Source of the DNA: Compostibacter hankyongensis
GTDB taxonomy: Bacteria > Bacteroidota > Bacteroidia > Chitinophagales > Chitinophagaceae
Direction of reading: 5' to 3'
Assembly: GCF_039541075.1 (NCBI RefSeq)
Contig: NZ_BAABFN010000006.1
Location: forward strand, 224,274-288,273
DNA length: 64,000 nt
This document shows, piece after piece, positions 45,147 through 55,800 of this stretch. Every line of letters starts with the position of its first letter. Positions within the stretch are counted from its first letter, which is position 1. The translations under genes were made by a program, and so were the position numbers. Below the pieces are notes generated by a model. That model was given only the letters and a program-made list of their open reading frames with translations. It searched no databases and had not been told where the DNA came from.

Positions 45147-46961
45147 CTACAGGGTCAGTATATAGGCAATGAGGTCGTCCTGGGGCAAGAGGGACAGTTT
45201 CTTTTTGATGCGGTAGCGGCTCATCTTCACGCTGTCCGGGTTCACGTTCAGCAGATTGGCCACCTGTTTGTTGGACATGTTCATCCGGATATAGGCGCAA
45301 TGCTTCAGCTCGTTCTTGGAGAGCTGGGGGGAGAGCTTCATCAGCTTATCGAAGAAATCGGGGTGCACGGCCTCGAAGTGCAGCTTGAACCGCTGCCAGT
45401 CTTCGTTCAGCTCCAGGTTATGCCGGATCAGCCGCTGGATGCCTTCCATCTGCCGGGGATTCTCCTGCCCTTGCTTGTCGGAGAGCCGCTGCCGGAGCTC
45501 GAGCAGCAGCTTGGTCATGTGGTCGGTCTGCATGATGCTGGCCGAAAGCTCCCGGTTCTTGTGATCCAGATCCTCCCGGGCGCGCAAGGCTTTTTCTTCC
45601 ATCAGGGCCTTTTCCGCCAGCATCTTGTCATTTTCATCCTGCAGCATCTTTTGGCGGTGGCGGTACACCTTCTCCTTCAGCTTCCTGGAGTGGAACAGCA
45701 GGAAGATGATCAGGATACACAGGAGGAGCCCGATGCCGCCGGCATAGACCAGGGTCGTCTTGCGCTTGTTCTGTTCCTGCAGCAGCCCGATCTGCGCTTC
45801 CCGCTGCCGGGTCCGGAAGCGCACCTCGAGGAGGTCCATGTTCTGCCGGTTGGCCAGCCGGGTGATGGAGTCCTTGACGGCGGCCAGGCGGCCGGCATAG
45901 TCGAGCGCCTTCCGGTAATCGCCCTTTTCCCGGTACAGCTCCATGGCGGCTTCCAGTTTGAATTTCTGCTGTTCGATACTGAGCGGCTGATCCTGATCCA
46001 GCTTCCGGAGGATGTCTCCGCTTTCCTCAAATTCCCCCATGCGGGCGAGGATACGGCTCATGAGGATACGGCCCCTGATGCGGTCGTCGGTAGCGCCTGC
46101 CCCGACGGCGAGCTTCAGCGCCGCCTGCACCTGCTGCATGGCCTCCCGGAGCTTTCCCTGCTCCATATAGATCTCCGCCACATACAGGTAATTCGATCCG
46201 AGGAGCGCGTTATTCTTATAAGTGCGGGCCAGCTCCCTGGCCTTTTCGAAATAAGCCAGGGCCGGTCCGGGTTCCTTTTCTGCGGCGAAGACGTTGCCCA
46301 TGTTGCTATAGATAAAGGCCAGCTTAGGCCGGGCGTTCGCCTCGGTGCATAGGGTCAGGGCCCGGTTCAGGTACTCCCTCGCTTTTGCATAATCGCCGGC
46401 CCAGCCGTAGGCCACCCCGATATTGAGGTAGAGATTAGCTTTTCCGATCGTGTCGCCTTCGGGGACCACGAGGAGGCCGCGCTGGAAATACTCCAGCGCC
46501 TGATCAAATTCCTGTAGAGAGCTGTGAAATCCGCCCAGCGCATTATAGAGGATAAACAGCCCCCTTCTGTCCGCATAGCGGCGCCCGATCTCGTCGGCCC
46601 TCATGTACTGGGCATAGGCTGCCCTGAAATTATCGCCCTGCGCATATATGTCGCCCATGCGGGTGAACCCCACGATCTGACCCAGGTGATAATGCAGCGC
46701 CCCGGCCAGGTTCACCGCCGACCGGGCATAGTACCGCGACCGTAAGGTGTCGTTGTACAGATAGTGAAAAGAGAGATGCAGCAGCTCGTTCACCCGGGCG
46801 GTATCCCTGTCCTGGTGGATCACCTCCGCCTCCAGCGAGTCGATCCCGCCCCGCAACTCCACCGAGGGGCGGGGTTGCGCATGCAACGGGGTGGTGAGCA
46901 GGAAGCCGCAGAGAATCATACAGGATACTACGATGCGGAGCGCCGGGCGCATTTTTGTCAT
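45147..46961 (-). CDS. TPR-repeat membrane protein with C-terminal LuxR-type HTH
   Basis: 604 residues. Signal peptide or anchor (MTKMRPALRIVVSCMILCGF), seven or so tetratricopeptide repeats at about 55-385, one membrane helix at about 403-423 (TLVYAGGIGLLLCILIIFLLF), a coiled coil at about 435-500, and a C-terminal helix-turn-helix (LSKNELKHCAYIRMNMSNKQVANLLNVNPDSVKMSRYRIKKKL). This architecture is a common Bacteroidota one-component regulator: TPR outside, DNA-binding inside. It lies next to the lipoprotein promoter and is divergent from the CehA-like gene, both possible targets. An ATG 39 bp upstream is an alternative start without leader character. Confidence 0.85.
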   Translation of the reverse strand: MTKMRPALRIVVSCMILCGFLLTTPLHAQPRPSVELRGGIDSLEAEVIHQDRDTARVNELLHLSFHYLYNDTLRSRYYARSAVNLAGALHYHLGQIVGFTRMGDIYAQGDNFRAAYAQYMRADEIGRRYADRRGLFILYNALGGFHSSLQEFDQALEYFQRGLLVVPEGDTIGKANLYLNIGVAYGWAGDYAKAREYLNRALTLCTEANARPKLAFIYSNMGNVFAAEKEPGPALAYFEKARELARTYKNNALLGSNYLYVAEIYMEQGKLREAMQQVQAALKLAVGAGATDDRIRGRILMSRILARMGEFEESGDILRKLDQDQPLSIEQQKFKLEAAMELYREKGDYRKALDYAGRLAAVKDSITRLANRQNMDLLEVRFRTRQREAQIGLLQEQNKRKTTLVYAGGIGLLLCILIIFLLFHSRKLKEKVYRHRQKMLQDENDKMLAEKALMEEKALRAREDLDHKNRELSASIMQTDHMTKLLLELRQRLSDKQGQENPRQMEGIQRLIRHNLELNEDWQRFKLHFEAVHPDFFDKLMKLSPQLSKNELKHCAYIRMNMSNKQVANLLNVNPDSVKMSRYRIKKKLSLLPQDDLIAYILTL

Positions 46962-46987
46962 TACAGGCGATTTAGGACAAAAATAAC

Positions 46988-47005
46988 TATGTTTGAACAA
47001 AAGTA
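46988..47005. promoter_or_regulatory. Back-to-back divergent TAnnTTTG elements
   Basis: TATGTTTG (46988-46995, plus strand) and TACTTTTG (46998-47005, minus strand) are both exact -7 consensus matches, two bases apart and in opposite directions, in the gap between the divergent TPR/HTH gene and the CehA-like gene. Neither has a clear TTTG at -33. Such close -7 elements would compete for RNA polymerase. Confidence 0.4.
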
Positions 47006-47054
47006 TTTTTATCTCCTCTCCGCCCGGTCCATACCCGGCAGAAACAGCTGTAAG

Positions 47055-49202
47055 ATGAAAAAACCAACTCCGGCATTCTCTTCATTCATCCTGTCGGGTC
47101 TGGGCTGCCTGCTGCTCTCCCTGACCATCCGGGCGCAGATACCGGTAGATACCCAACAGTTCCGTAAAGGAGAAAGCGCCGGGATGACCATCTCGGATCA
47201 CAACCTGGGCATCACCTGGGATGCCGGAGGCGGCGCCGAAGGCCAGATCAACCTTAACCTGCAAGCCGGAGCGCCGCTTTTCAACAGCATAAAGATCAGG
47301 GACCGCGCCACCGCTTTTTCGGAGATCGCCGCCCATATTGACCCCGTTTTTCTTTTAACAGTGGGAAAGCGCACCCTGAAGGCGCCCACGCAGTGGATCA
47401 TTTTCTTTGACAAGCCGTATAAACGGCCCTATACTGTATATCGCTCCGAATTACAGAAGAAAGACATAAAAGTAATTTCCGAAGGCATCCGCACGCGGGT
47501 GGTGGTCTCCACCGTCAAGGCCGGCCCCTTTTCGGGTAAGATGGAAATTACCCTCTTCGGAGGAACCCCGCTGATAAAAATGGACGCGGTGATGTCCACG
47601 CCTGAAGACTCAACGGCCATGGTCTACGATGCAGGACTTGTATCCCGGACGCCCTGGGACGACGACCTCTGGAATAACATCAATCCCTGGGAAAGCATTC
47701 GCTGGGCAGATCCGGAGAACCGGCTGCATCAGCTCAAACGGATGAGCGACCCTATGAAAAGCCTCAACCTCACCGTGAAATACCGTACCATCATCGGCCG
47801 GGGAAAAGGCGGCGATATCGCCCTGTTTCCGCCGCCGCATCAATATTTCTTTCCGGAAGACAACTGCTACAACATGGCCTTTACCTGGTGCGGCCGCAAT
47901 TACCGGAACAAGATACCGCAGTTCGGCATCGGTATCCGGCAAAAGCCGGAGGGGGATGAACGTTTTGTGCCGTGGTTTAATGCTCCGCCGGGCACACAGC
48001 AGCATCTGAGCTTCTTTTGTCTGCTGAACCCGCGCGACGGGGAACAGACCCTTGAAAAGGTAAAGGCGTATACCCATCAGGATAAATACCTGCGGCTGCC
48101 GGGATATTATACCTTTAGCAGTCATTATCACATAGAGCCTGAAATAGACGTGCTCCAGGGCAAGCCGCTGCCGGCAGTAGGGGAATTCGTCCCTGCCTTC
48201 AAGCAGACGGGCGTAGATATCGTTCACCTCGCTTCCTTTCACCTCGGCGGCCATCCCGCCGGACCCGACAGCATACGCTTAAAGGAGCTGAAGACCTCGT
48301 TTGACCTGTGCCGGCGCTGGTCGGACAGCAGCTTCCTGCTGCTGCCGGGGGAAGAGCCCAATCATTTTTTCGGCGGCCACTGGATAAGCCTCTTTCCACG
48401 GCCGGTGTACTGGACCATGTCTGAAAAGGGCGGCAGGCCCTTTTCAGAAAACAATCCTGTGTACGGAAAGGTATACCATATCGGCAGCAAAGAAGACATG
48501 CTCCGGCTGCTGAAAGAAGAAGACGGACTTGCCTGGACCTCCCATCCCCGGATAAAAGGATCGACAGGCTATCCTGACCGGTATAAGGATGAAGCCTTCT
48601 ACCGCTCGGATCACTTTCTGGGAGCAGCCTGGAAATCGCTTCCCGCCGACCTTTCCGACTCCGTGCTGGGAAAAAGAGCGCTGGACCTGCTGGGCGACAT
48701 GGCCAACTGGGGGCAGAAAAAATATATGCCGGGGGAAGGAGACCTTTTCAAGATCCTTCCGGAATACGAGCTGTATGGCAACATGAACATCAACTATCTT
48801 CAGCTGGACAGCCTGCCTTCGTTCGGGAACGGCTGGTCATCCGTACTGAAAGCCTTGCAGAAGGGCAGGTTCTTTGTCACCACCGGGGAAATACTGATCA
48901 CGGATTTCTCAGTGAACGGCCGCCAGTCCGGGGAAACATTACAGCTCCCGCGAGCCGGGGATGCCCGGGTCGCCTGTACCCTTCAATGGACCTTTCCGCT
49001 GGATGATATAAAGATCGTTTCCGGCGACGGGGACCGGGTCTACGAGAAAAAGATAGACTTGCGCAGCACCGGCGCATTCGGCAAAAAAACGTTCACCATT
49101 CCCCTCGACCTGCACAATCGCAAATGGGTCCGGCTCGAAGCCTGGGATGCCGCCGTGAACGGCGCGTTTACCCAATGTGTGTGGATAGATGAGGGAACAT
49201 AA
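47055..49202 (+). CDS. CehA/McbA-like exported metallohydrolase
   Basis: 715 residues with a signal peptide (MKKPTPAFSSFILSGLGCLL). An N-terminal beta-rich part of about 330 residues precedes a region with the metal-ligand pattern of PHP-type phosphoesterases of the CehA/McbA group: HYH at 357-359, GEE at 432-434, GGHW with His442, and SHPR with His497. The C-terminal LKALQKGRFFVTTGEILITDFSVNG, before a small beta-domain, is also typical of that group. Family members hydrolyse esters or phosphates; the substrate is unknown. The start was placed at 47055 because the upstream frame runs antisense to the TPR gene. Confidence 0.65.
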   Translation: MKKPTPAFSSFILSGLGCLLLSLTIRAQIPVDTQQFRKGESAGMTISDHNLGITWDAGGGAEGQINLNLQAGAPLFNSIKIRDRATAFSEIAAHIDPVFLLTVGKRTLKAPTQWIIFFDKPYKRPYTVYRSELQKKDIKVISEGIRTRVVVSTVKAGPFSGKMEITLFGGTPLIKMDAVMSTPEDSTAMVYDAGLVSRTPWDDDLWNNINPWESIRWADPENRLHQLKRMSDPMKSLNLTVKYRTIIGRGKGGDIALFPPPHQYFFPEDNCYNMAFTWCGRNYRNKIPQFGIGIRQKPEGDERFVPWFNAPPGTQQHLSFFCLLNPRDGEQTLEKVKAYTHQDKYLRLPGYYTFSSHYHIEPEIDVLQGKPLPAVGEFVPAFKQTGVDIVHLASFHLGGHPAGPDSIRLKELKTSFDLCRRWSDSSFLLLPGEEPNHFFGGHWISLFPRPVYWTMSEKGGRPFSENNPVYGKVYHIGSKEDMLRLLKEEDGLAWTSHPRIKGSTGYPDRYKDEAFYRSDHFLGAAWKSLPADLSDSVLGKRALDLLGDMANWGQKKYMPGEGDLFKILPEYELYGNMNINYLQLDSLPSFGNGWSSVLKALQKGRFFVTTGEILITDFSVNGRQSGETLQLPRAGDARVACTLQWTFPLDDIKIVSGDGDRVYEKKIDLRSTGAFGKKTFTIPLDLHNRKWVRLEAWDAAVNGAFTQCVWIDEGT

Positions 49203-49230
49203 GGCAGCGCAATAAAGGGCTATTTTTTGC

Positions 49231-50472
49231 CTATTTCCTGTTCAGTAATAACTTGACATAAAAGGAAGGCCGGGATAGTTTCTTTCGCAGGTCTACCTCA
49301 TAAAACATACAGGATATCAGCTCCTTTAATTCCCGGTTATGGCGACCGGCCCTCATAGCGATATTAAATAACCTCGGAAACCTCGCCAGCCTTTGCAATC
49401 GTCTGCTCAATTTCAGCTCGGGACCCAATATGCGGTAAACTTCATTGTCATATGCCATAAGCGCACCGGCGGAATAATCACCGCTCTTTATCGCGGCTTC
49501 GGCTTGCAAGGCAGCCAGGCGACCGGCATACATCGCGTTCCCGATGCCTTCTCCCGTTAACGGATCTATAAGATGCGCCGCATCTCCCACAAGCATATAC
49601 CGGCAGCCGGAAAGCTTTCGCTTTTTACTTCCAAGCGGTAAGCCGTAGCCTTCTACTTTGCCGATGATCTCAGCATCCTCAAAGCGTTCCCTGAATACCG
49701 GGTCATTTTTAAGCGTATCCATGAGCAGCGTCCGCAGATTTATTTTTTTGCCCCGCACCGTTTCGCTGATCATATCCATTCCCACGTTTGCCTGCCCGTC
49801 AGGCAAAGGAAATATCCACATATACCCGGGCAGCAGCTGCTTCAGAAAATGCAGCTCAATGAAATTATCGGGATGGGTGCCTTTTACATGCTTAAAATAA
49901 GCCCTGACTCCCGCCGCATAGCAGGAGGGGTCCATGCGGATGTTGGCCACATCCTTTGTAAAAGAAGAGTGTGCGCCATTTGCAATGATCAGCAACCCTG
50001 CCTTTACGGAAAAACGACCTTCCCGGTCAGAAACAAGATAACCATCTTCCTGTAATTCATATTTTTCAATATTGACTCCCTCAAAAAGGCGGATATCCTT
50101 CTTTCGCTTTAACTCGCTGACTAAAAAGTGGTCAAAGTGAATGCGCTTACAAACATAACCGGCCGGATCGTCAACGCTGCGGTCGTACCGGGTTTTGTAG
50201 GCAATGTCAATGCCCAGGCGCCCGGGTGAAACAAAGGTCACGCCCCAGCTGCCAAGCTTGTCGGTAAACTGCTGCAATCGCCCGGCCATCTCCTTATCAA
50301 TTTTTGATAGCGTGGTAAAAACCTTTCCGCTTAAGCCGTCGCCGCACACTTTATCGCGCGGAAAAACGGCTTTGTCAATTATCACGCATTCAATACCCAA
50401 AGCGGACAGCTGCAATGCCGCAGTGGCCCCACCGGGTCCGGCGCCTATGATACAAACCTTTGTCTCAAGCAT
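49231..50472 (-). CDS. Geranylgeranyl-reductase-family FAD oxidoreductase
   Basis: 413 residues: FAD-binding GAGPGG at 10-15, the family motif DKVCGDGLSGK near 41-51, and YMLVGDAAHLIDPLTGEGIGNAM for the second FAD contact. Members reduce double bonds of prenyl chains or hydroxylate and epoxidise other substrates. It lies 54 bp downstream of a squalene/phytoene-synthase-like gene on the same strand, so the two probably act on one isoprenoid. No desaturase, cyclase or lipid-glycosyl gene is next to them. Confidence 0.82.
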   Translation of the reverse strand: MLETKVCIIGAGPGGATAALQLSALGIECVIIDKAVFPRDKVCGDGLSGKVFTTLSKIDKEMAGRLQQFTDKLGSWGVTFVSPGRLGIDIAYKTRYDRSVDDPAGYVCKRIHFDHFLVSELKRKKDIRLFEGVNIEKYELQEDGYLVSDREGRFSVKAGLLIIANGAHSSFTKDVANIRMDPSCYAAGVRAYFKHVKGTHPDNFIELHFLKQLLPGYMWIFPLPDGQANVGMDMISETVRGKKINLRTLLMDTLKNDPVFRERFEDAEIIGKVEGYGLPLGSKKRKLSGCRYMLVGDAAHLIDPLTGEGIGNAMYAGRLAALQAEAAIKSGDYSAGALMAYDNEVYRILGPELKLSRRLQRLARFPRLFNIAMRAGRHNRELKELISCMFYEVDLRKKLSRPSFYVKLLLNRK

Positions 50473-50526
50473 CCTCGTTAAAAACAGACAGGTTAAAAAA
50501 TGAGATTGGCAACATTGATCACTTTG

Positions 50527-51591
50527 TCAGCAGAGCGGCTGCGAAACCGCTTGGCTGGGAACATAGTAATGCTTATCGGAAACTGACCGGTGACCGGCAA
50601 GGGCGCATACCCTTTTTACCCATCTTATCTTTTGGCCAAATGTATCCATATCACATACCAGTTCTTTACGGCTTAAGGCCTTCAGTCCGGCAGCATTGCT
50701 AACATAGCGGCCCGCTATGCTGAGCTGCTCCAGCGACATGTGTCCCATGCCATTCAGTGCATGAACGGTAATGCTGTATATCTTCTTTTCCCGTCCGGGG
50801 AAGGGTAAATTCATCAGGCGTTCATTGAATAGCGCTACTTCATTCATAAAATGATGCAGTAGCCTTTTATAATCCGGGTATAGATTGGGCAAGGTATAAA
50901 TGTCGCTTTGCATGTCTTTATAAACGTCGAACGCATCATTCGTCAGCTGCAGCAGACCGGCCATGGGATAAAGCATCTTTTGCATTTCAGCTGTAAGAGG
51001 ATGATCCAATACAGCGCAGAACAGCAAAATTGAATGATAGCATTTATTATAAGTTATTTCGTACAGTTCTTCCTCTCCAATATGCGGATCCAACTGTTTC
51101 ATCGATGCTTTTTGCCATATAAAAACCCGGAATAAATGTCCTTTCATCTCTTCCGGGTAGGGGGCGACATCCAGTAACCGCAGATATATTTTCTTCAGCA
51201 GCTCGTCTTTAGCGTTGTGTGGGATATATCCTTCAGGGCTTTTTGTAAGGGCTTCGATCTGTTCATAACACAGTATCTTTTCGTCGAACAGGTCGTCGTA
51301 CAGCGGCCCGAAAATGCTGAGCAACATAATCCGCTGTTGCTCCGCTTCCGTTAACGGCAATCCCCTTAGCCGGTAAAGACCGCCGCATATTAAATTCAGG
51401 GCCAGTTGCCAGTATTTTGTTATCCGGTAAAGGTCATTGGTTGAAAGGTGCTCCGCCCAGCCGGGAGCGATATTTCCGAGCAACGCAGGCATTTCCTTCC
51501 TGAGGCGTTGTTCCTGCACCTTCAGCTGCCAGCGCAACCAGCTCAGGCGAAGAAAGGCTTCGTAAAAGTGAACAGTATCCGTTCGCGGCAT
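50527..51591 (-). CDS. Squalene/phytoene-synthase-like isoprenoid synthase
   Basis: 354 residues, mostly helical, without a leader. A first Asp-rich motif DDLFDE at 99-104 and a second region GLLQLTNDAFDVYKD at 212-226 match the order and spacing of trans-isoprenyl diphosphate synthases of the head-to-head type, where QLTNxxxDVxxD is a hallmark and DxxxD binds Mg-diphosphate. Length fits the family. Overall similarity to standard CrtB or squalene synthases appears low, so this is a divergent member; a class I terpene synthase is the other possibility. It forms a pair with the geranylgeranyl-reductase-like gene downstream. Confidence in the fold is moderate, in the product low. Confidence 0.5.
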   Translation of the reverse strand: MPRTDTVHFYEAFLRLSWLRWQLKVQEQRLRKEMPALLGNIAPGWAEHLSTNDLYRITKYWQLALNLICGGLYRLRGLPLTEAEQQRIMLLSIFGPLYDDLFDEKILCYEQIEALTKSPEGYIPHNAKDELLKKIYLRLLDVAPYPEEMKGHLFRVFIWQKASMKQLDPHIGEEELYEITYNKCYHSILLFCAVLDHPLTAEMQKMLYPMAGLLQLTNDAFDVYKDMQSDIYTLPNLYPDYKRLLHHFMNEVALFNERLMNLPFPGREKKIYSITVHALNGMGHMSLEQLSIAGRYVSNAAGLKALSRKELVCDMDTFGQKIRWVKRVCALAGHRSVSDKHYYVPSQAVSQPLC

Positions 51592-51794
51592 ATGGCTTGT
51601 ATTGACGGTAATGAGGATAAAAATAGCATCATTTTGTTATATAAAATAAAAAAAGAACCCGGTGATAACCGCGCATCATACAGGAAGGAAGATATAAAAT
51701 CGACCCTTCCTCCCGGCAGAAGAGCGATTCCAAACGGCATGCAAGGAGTTCCCGGGATGGTCGGAAGACACCGGGCTCGTGCTTTCTTATAAAT

Positions 51795-52694
51795 CTATTG
51801 TTGCAAGGACACCGGAGAGACGGTAAATCCCGTTCTCCTTAGTTGCTGGATCAGGCCATCCATATAAAACAAATGCTGCATACCGACAGCGACAAAACAA
51901 TCATTATCGGTGAAGGCTCTGGATAGGATCTTCATCCATTTGTCGTTTCTCTCTTTTAAAAGAGTGGCTTTGCCATCTGTCGTTTTATCTAATGAATAGT
52001 CGAGGTCAAATTTTCTATAATGATATAAAAATTCCGAAGCTCCCATCTCGGGATTCTTATCAACGATATTTTTCATGTACAGGATATCCGTTTTCACGCT
52101 GTTCTCAATATCAAGATCCTTGTCCTTCTTCCCGGCATTATTTAAAATGTCGATCTGGTTACTGTCTAAACCTATTATCTTCAAATGGCCTTTAATCCCG
52201 ATATCCGTGATCCGCTGGTCCATCAACTCGTATGAAGTTCTGTTGACCGTATCGCAGATGTACTGAAAATAAATATTTATAAGGGGAAAGATCATAGCAA
52301 CGGGAGAAAGCTGGTAATATTTATCCTTCCAAAATCCGCTCTTTACAAATCTTTCAAATATTTTTCTCTGATCTTGCGTGAGCGTTGAATCCCATTTAGC
52401 TTTATTCCATGTTACAAGCTGCTTCCACGATTTTTTGATTTGAAGAAGGTATTGGGCAGAGTCTTTAGGATTGATATGATCTTCAACAAATAATATTTTA
52501 CTGTGCTTCAGACATTTATTGGCCACCTTTAACGAATCAAAGAAATCCGGATTCACCTGGTGAAAGGTTCCGAACAGATAAGAAGTATGCTTGTTTCCTT
52601 TTTTAGAAACTTTCCATAACAAAGTATTCGGCTTGGTCTGACTAACACAGCCTATGCTTAGACACATCAATAAGAAGATAGAGAAATGTTTCAT
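51795..52694 (-). CDS. TraB/GumN-family lipoprotein
   Basis: 299 residues with a lipoprotein leader (LSIGC lipobox, Cys16). The family motif YLFGTFHQVNPDFF at about 40-53 and the C-terminal CFVAVGMQHLFYMDGLIQQL are those of TraB/GumN proteins, a group of putative metal-dependent proteases or hydrolases. The start at 52694 begins the leader; an ATG 45 bp upstream has no leader character. The gene is much more AT-rich than those to its left and lies next to the CRISPR array. A link to CRISPR is not implied. Confidence 0.8.
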   Translation of the reverse strand: MKHFSIFLLMCLSIGCVSQTKPNTLLWKVSKKGNKHTSYLFGTFHQVNPDFFDSLKVANKCLKHSKILFVEDHINPKDSAQYLLQIKKSWKQLVTWNKAKWDSTLTQDQRKIFERFVKSGFWKDKYYQLSPVAMIFPLINIYFQYICDTVNRTSYELMDQRITDIGIKGHLKIIGLDSNQIDILNNAGKKDKDLDIENSVKTDILYMKNIVDKNPEMGASEFLYHYRKFDLDYSLDKTTDGKATLLKERNDKWMKILSRAFTDNDCFVAVGMQHLFYMDGLIQQLRRTGFTVSPVSLQQ

Positions 52695-52822
52695 CTGTGA
52701 TTTTTTATAGCAGTATGGAATTATTTCAAATCCGCTCACCGGAATGATTTATTTCATCTTTTCGTTATGACGGCGCATTGACCTACTATCCGGGGCCGAA
52801 AACTGAGATTATCATTGGCAAA

Positions 52823-55800
52823 GCCTCAATTCCTCTATGGTACGATTAAAAGTACGGCATCATTGACGTTCCTGTGGCCATCAAGCAATTTCAATTCCTC
52901 TATGGTACGATTAAAAGGACGAAGCGCTGAAAAGCGCCGACCAGCAAACCCATTTCAATTCCTCTATGGTACGATTAAAAGTGCGGCATACTTCCCCCTT
53001 GCAAACTTCTCCATCAATTTCAATTCCTCTATGGTACGATTAAAAGTATAATACCAATTTACAAAGTCCTGTATTTATTCAATTTCAATTCCTCTATGGT
53101 ACGATTAAAAGCGGCATGGATCAGACCGTGCAGAGCCTTCAGTTCAATTTCAATTCCTCTATGGTACGATTAAAAGATACCGCGCCACCCGCTTCATGCT
53201 GCCCGGCATGTGATTTCAATTCCTCTATGGTACGATTAAAAGGGGATTGTGCTGTTCATAAATGGCCAGCTGTATTTATTTCAATTCCTCTATGGTACGA
53301 TTAAAAGAAAGAAGCCCATATCGCTGCGCAAGCCAAGATTACATTTCAATTCCTCTATGGTACGATTAAAAGTATGTGTACTGTCTCATCCGTTAGGTCC
53401 TCAATTCTCATTTCAATTCCTCTATGGTACGATTAAAAGAGCATGACAATAAGGTGGGAGGAAGAAAAGACTTAATTTCAATTCCTCTATGGTACGATTA
53501 AAAGAAGGCTTTCCGGCACTATTGGAGGGAGATATGTAATTTCAATTCCTCTATGGTACGATTAAAAGGTTCATTGGGAAAGTCACGGAAGAATACTCAT
53601 AGAGAATTTCAATTCCTCTATGGTACGATTAAAAGATTTAGTTTCAACGGGGGGGCAACTGGGATCCCAAAATTTCAATTCCTCTATGGTACGATTAAAA
53701 GACCGAAGGCGAAAAGACGGCAGATGCTGTTTCCGGGCATTTCAATTCCTCTATGGTACGATTAAAAGTTACCGGCCTTACCGCTGCGCAGAACTGCCTA
53801 TCGCATTTCAATTCCTCTATGGTACGATTAAAAGTGGTCGACGAAGCCGGCAAGTACACCCGGAAGCTGAATTTCAATTCCTCTATGGTACGATTAAAAG
53901 TTGCAGTTGAACAAAAATATTTGCCCAGACGACATATTTCAATTCCTCTATGGTACGATTAAAAGGAAACAGTTCCTGATATTATTCATACCGCTGTTTT
54001 ATTTCAATTCCTCTATGGTACGATTAAAAGAAGTGCCGCTACTTCCATTTCGTCTTGGTTTTGGCTTATTTCAATTCCTCTATGGTACGATTAAAAGCCT
54101 GTCTGCTTTCCCATAAAGATCAGGTAAAAGCCGAATTTCAATTCCTCTATGGTACGATTAAAAGAAGCAGCCAGTATGTGTCAATCGGAGGCATCTGCTG
54201 ATTTCAATTCCTCTATGGTACGATTAAAAGTCCGGTGAAACATCGGTATCGGCACTCCATTCTTCATTTCAATTCCTCTATGGTACGATTAAAAGAACCA
54301 GACTTCAGAAAGAAATTGACAGAATGAATAAATTTCAATTCCTCTATGGTACGATTAAAAGGGGCCGTGACCGATATAAGCGGCGGGAATGATCCTTATT
54401 TCAATTCCTCTATGGTACGATTAAAAGTTGTGGTAGCTATAGTTGATCCCGACGGTACATTTTCATTTCAATTCCTCTATGGTACGATTAAAAGGCAAGG
54501 GGCCTCCTTCATTCCAATTTCAAGCATAGCTATTTCAATTCCTCTATGGTACGATTAAAAGTTCAAGATGACTTCTTTTACCAAATCCCGGCTATTCAAT
54601 TTCAATTCCTCTATGGTACGATTAAAAGAAACAGGTTAGATCGTGGAAATTTGTCCGGTAAGAAATTTCAATTCCTCTATGGTACGATTAAAAGAACAGA
54701 ACCACGGACAAAAGCAGCTAAAGAGTCCGGATTTCAATTCCTCTATGGTACGATTAAAAGGCCATGGGTCGTGTTGATTTAGAAAGAATATTCTGTTATT
54801 TCAATTCCTCTATGGTACGATTAAAAGTGCAAGCCGGATTATCTTAAAAACAGTTACAAAAATTTCAATTCCTCTATGGTACGATTAAAAGACCATCGAT
54901 GGAAACGCCAGAAAGATAAGGGATTTATTTCAATTCCTCTATGGTACGATTAAAAGATGCAGCTTGTAAGGGAGAAAAGCCGTAAAGATGCATTTCAATT
55001 CCTCTATGGTACGATTAAAAGTTGATCTCCTCCTGCAGACCGGCGCGTTCTAAGTTCGATTTCAATTCCTCTATGGTACGATTAAAAGAGCCATCTTCAA
55101 CCATGTTGCCAATTCCTTTAAATCATTTCAATTCCTCTATGGTACGATTAAAAGCTGCGGCAAAGATGTCCTCCAAAAGCCATTATCTTATTTCAATTCC
55201 TCTATGGTACGATTAAAAGTAATCCAGGGGGGACTATAGGACTAAAAACGGACTTATTTCAATTCCTCTATGGTACGATTAAAAGGTCCTCATACTTTTT
55301 CAGTGCGGCCGTCTTTGCCAAATTTCAATTCCTCTATGGTACGATTAAAAGAGAGCAAGACGCGGATAATATCCTCTTTATAAACTTATTTCAATTCCTC
55401 TATGGTACGATTAAAAGATTACCAATTTCAAATATTCGGCCGAAAGCATTATATTTCAATTCCTCTATGGTACGATTAAAAGATTTGCTCAGTGGATTAA
55501 ACGGCATCCGGAAGCCTAATTTCAATTCCTCTATGGTACGATTAAAAGAAAGATATTTACGGATACTCTGGCGGGATCAGCTAAATTTCAATTCCTCTAT
55601 GGTACGATTAAAAGAGCAGCTTGTAGGTAAACAGCCCTTCGGTATATTCATTTCAATTCCTCTATGGTACGATTAAAAGCCGCCTCCGGTAAGCGATAAC
55701 ACCCCGTTTGAAAAATTTCAATTCCTCTATGGTACGATTAAAAGCTGGACAAAAACAAAATAGATGAAGCCGCAGCAAATTTCAATTCCTCTATGGTACG

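Noticed and set aside
45300..46352. Plus-strand frame opposite the TPR/HTH gene
   Set aside because: Leu/Gln-rich antisense of TPR helices, no motif of its own.
46764..47054. Upstream extension of the CehA-like frame
   Set aside because: It overlaps the start of the divergent TPR gene; a good signal peptide begins at 47055.
50527..51591. Assignment as a canonical class I terpene cyclase
   Set aside because: The second motif reads QLTNxxxDVxxD, closer to squalene/phytoene synthases than to the NSE motif; kept as an alternative only.
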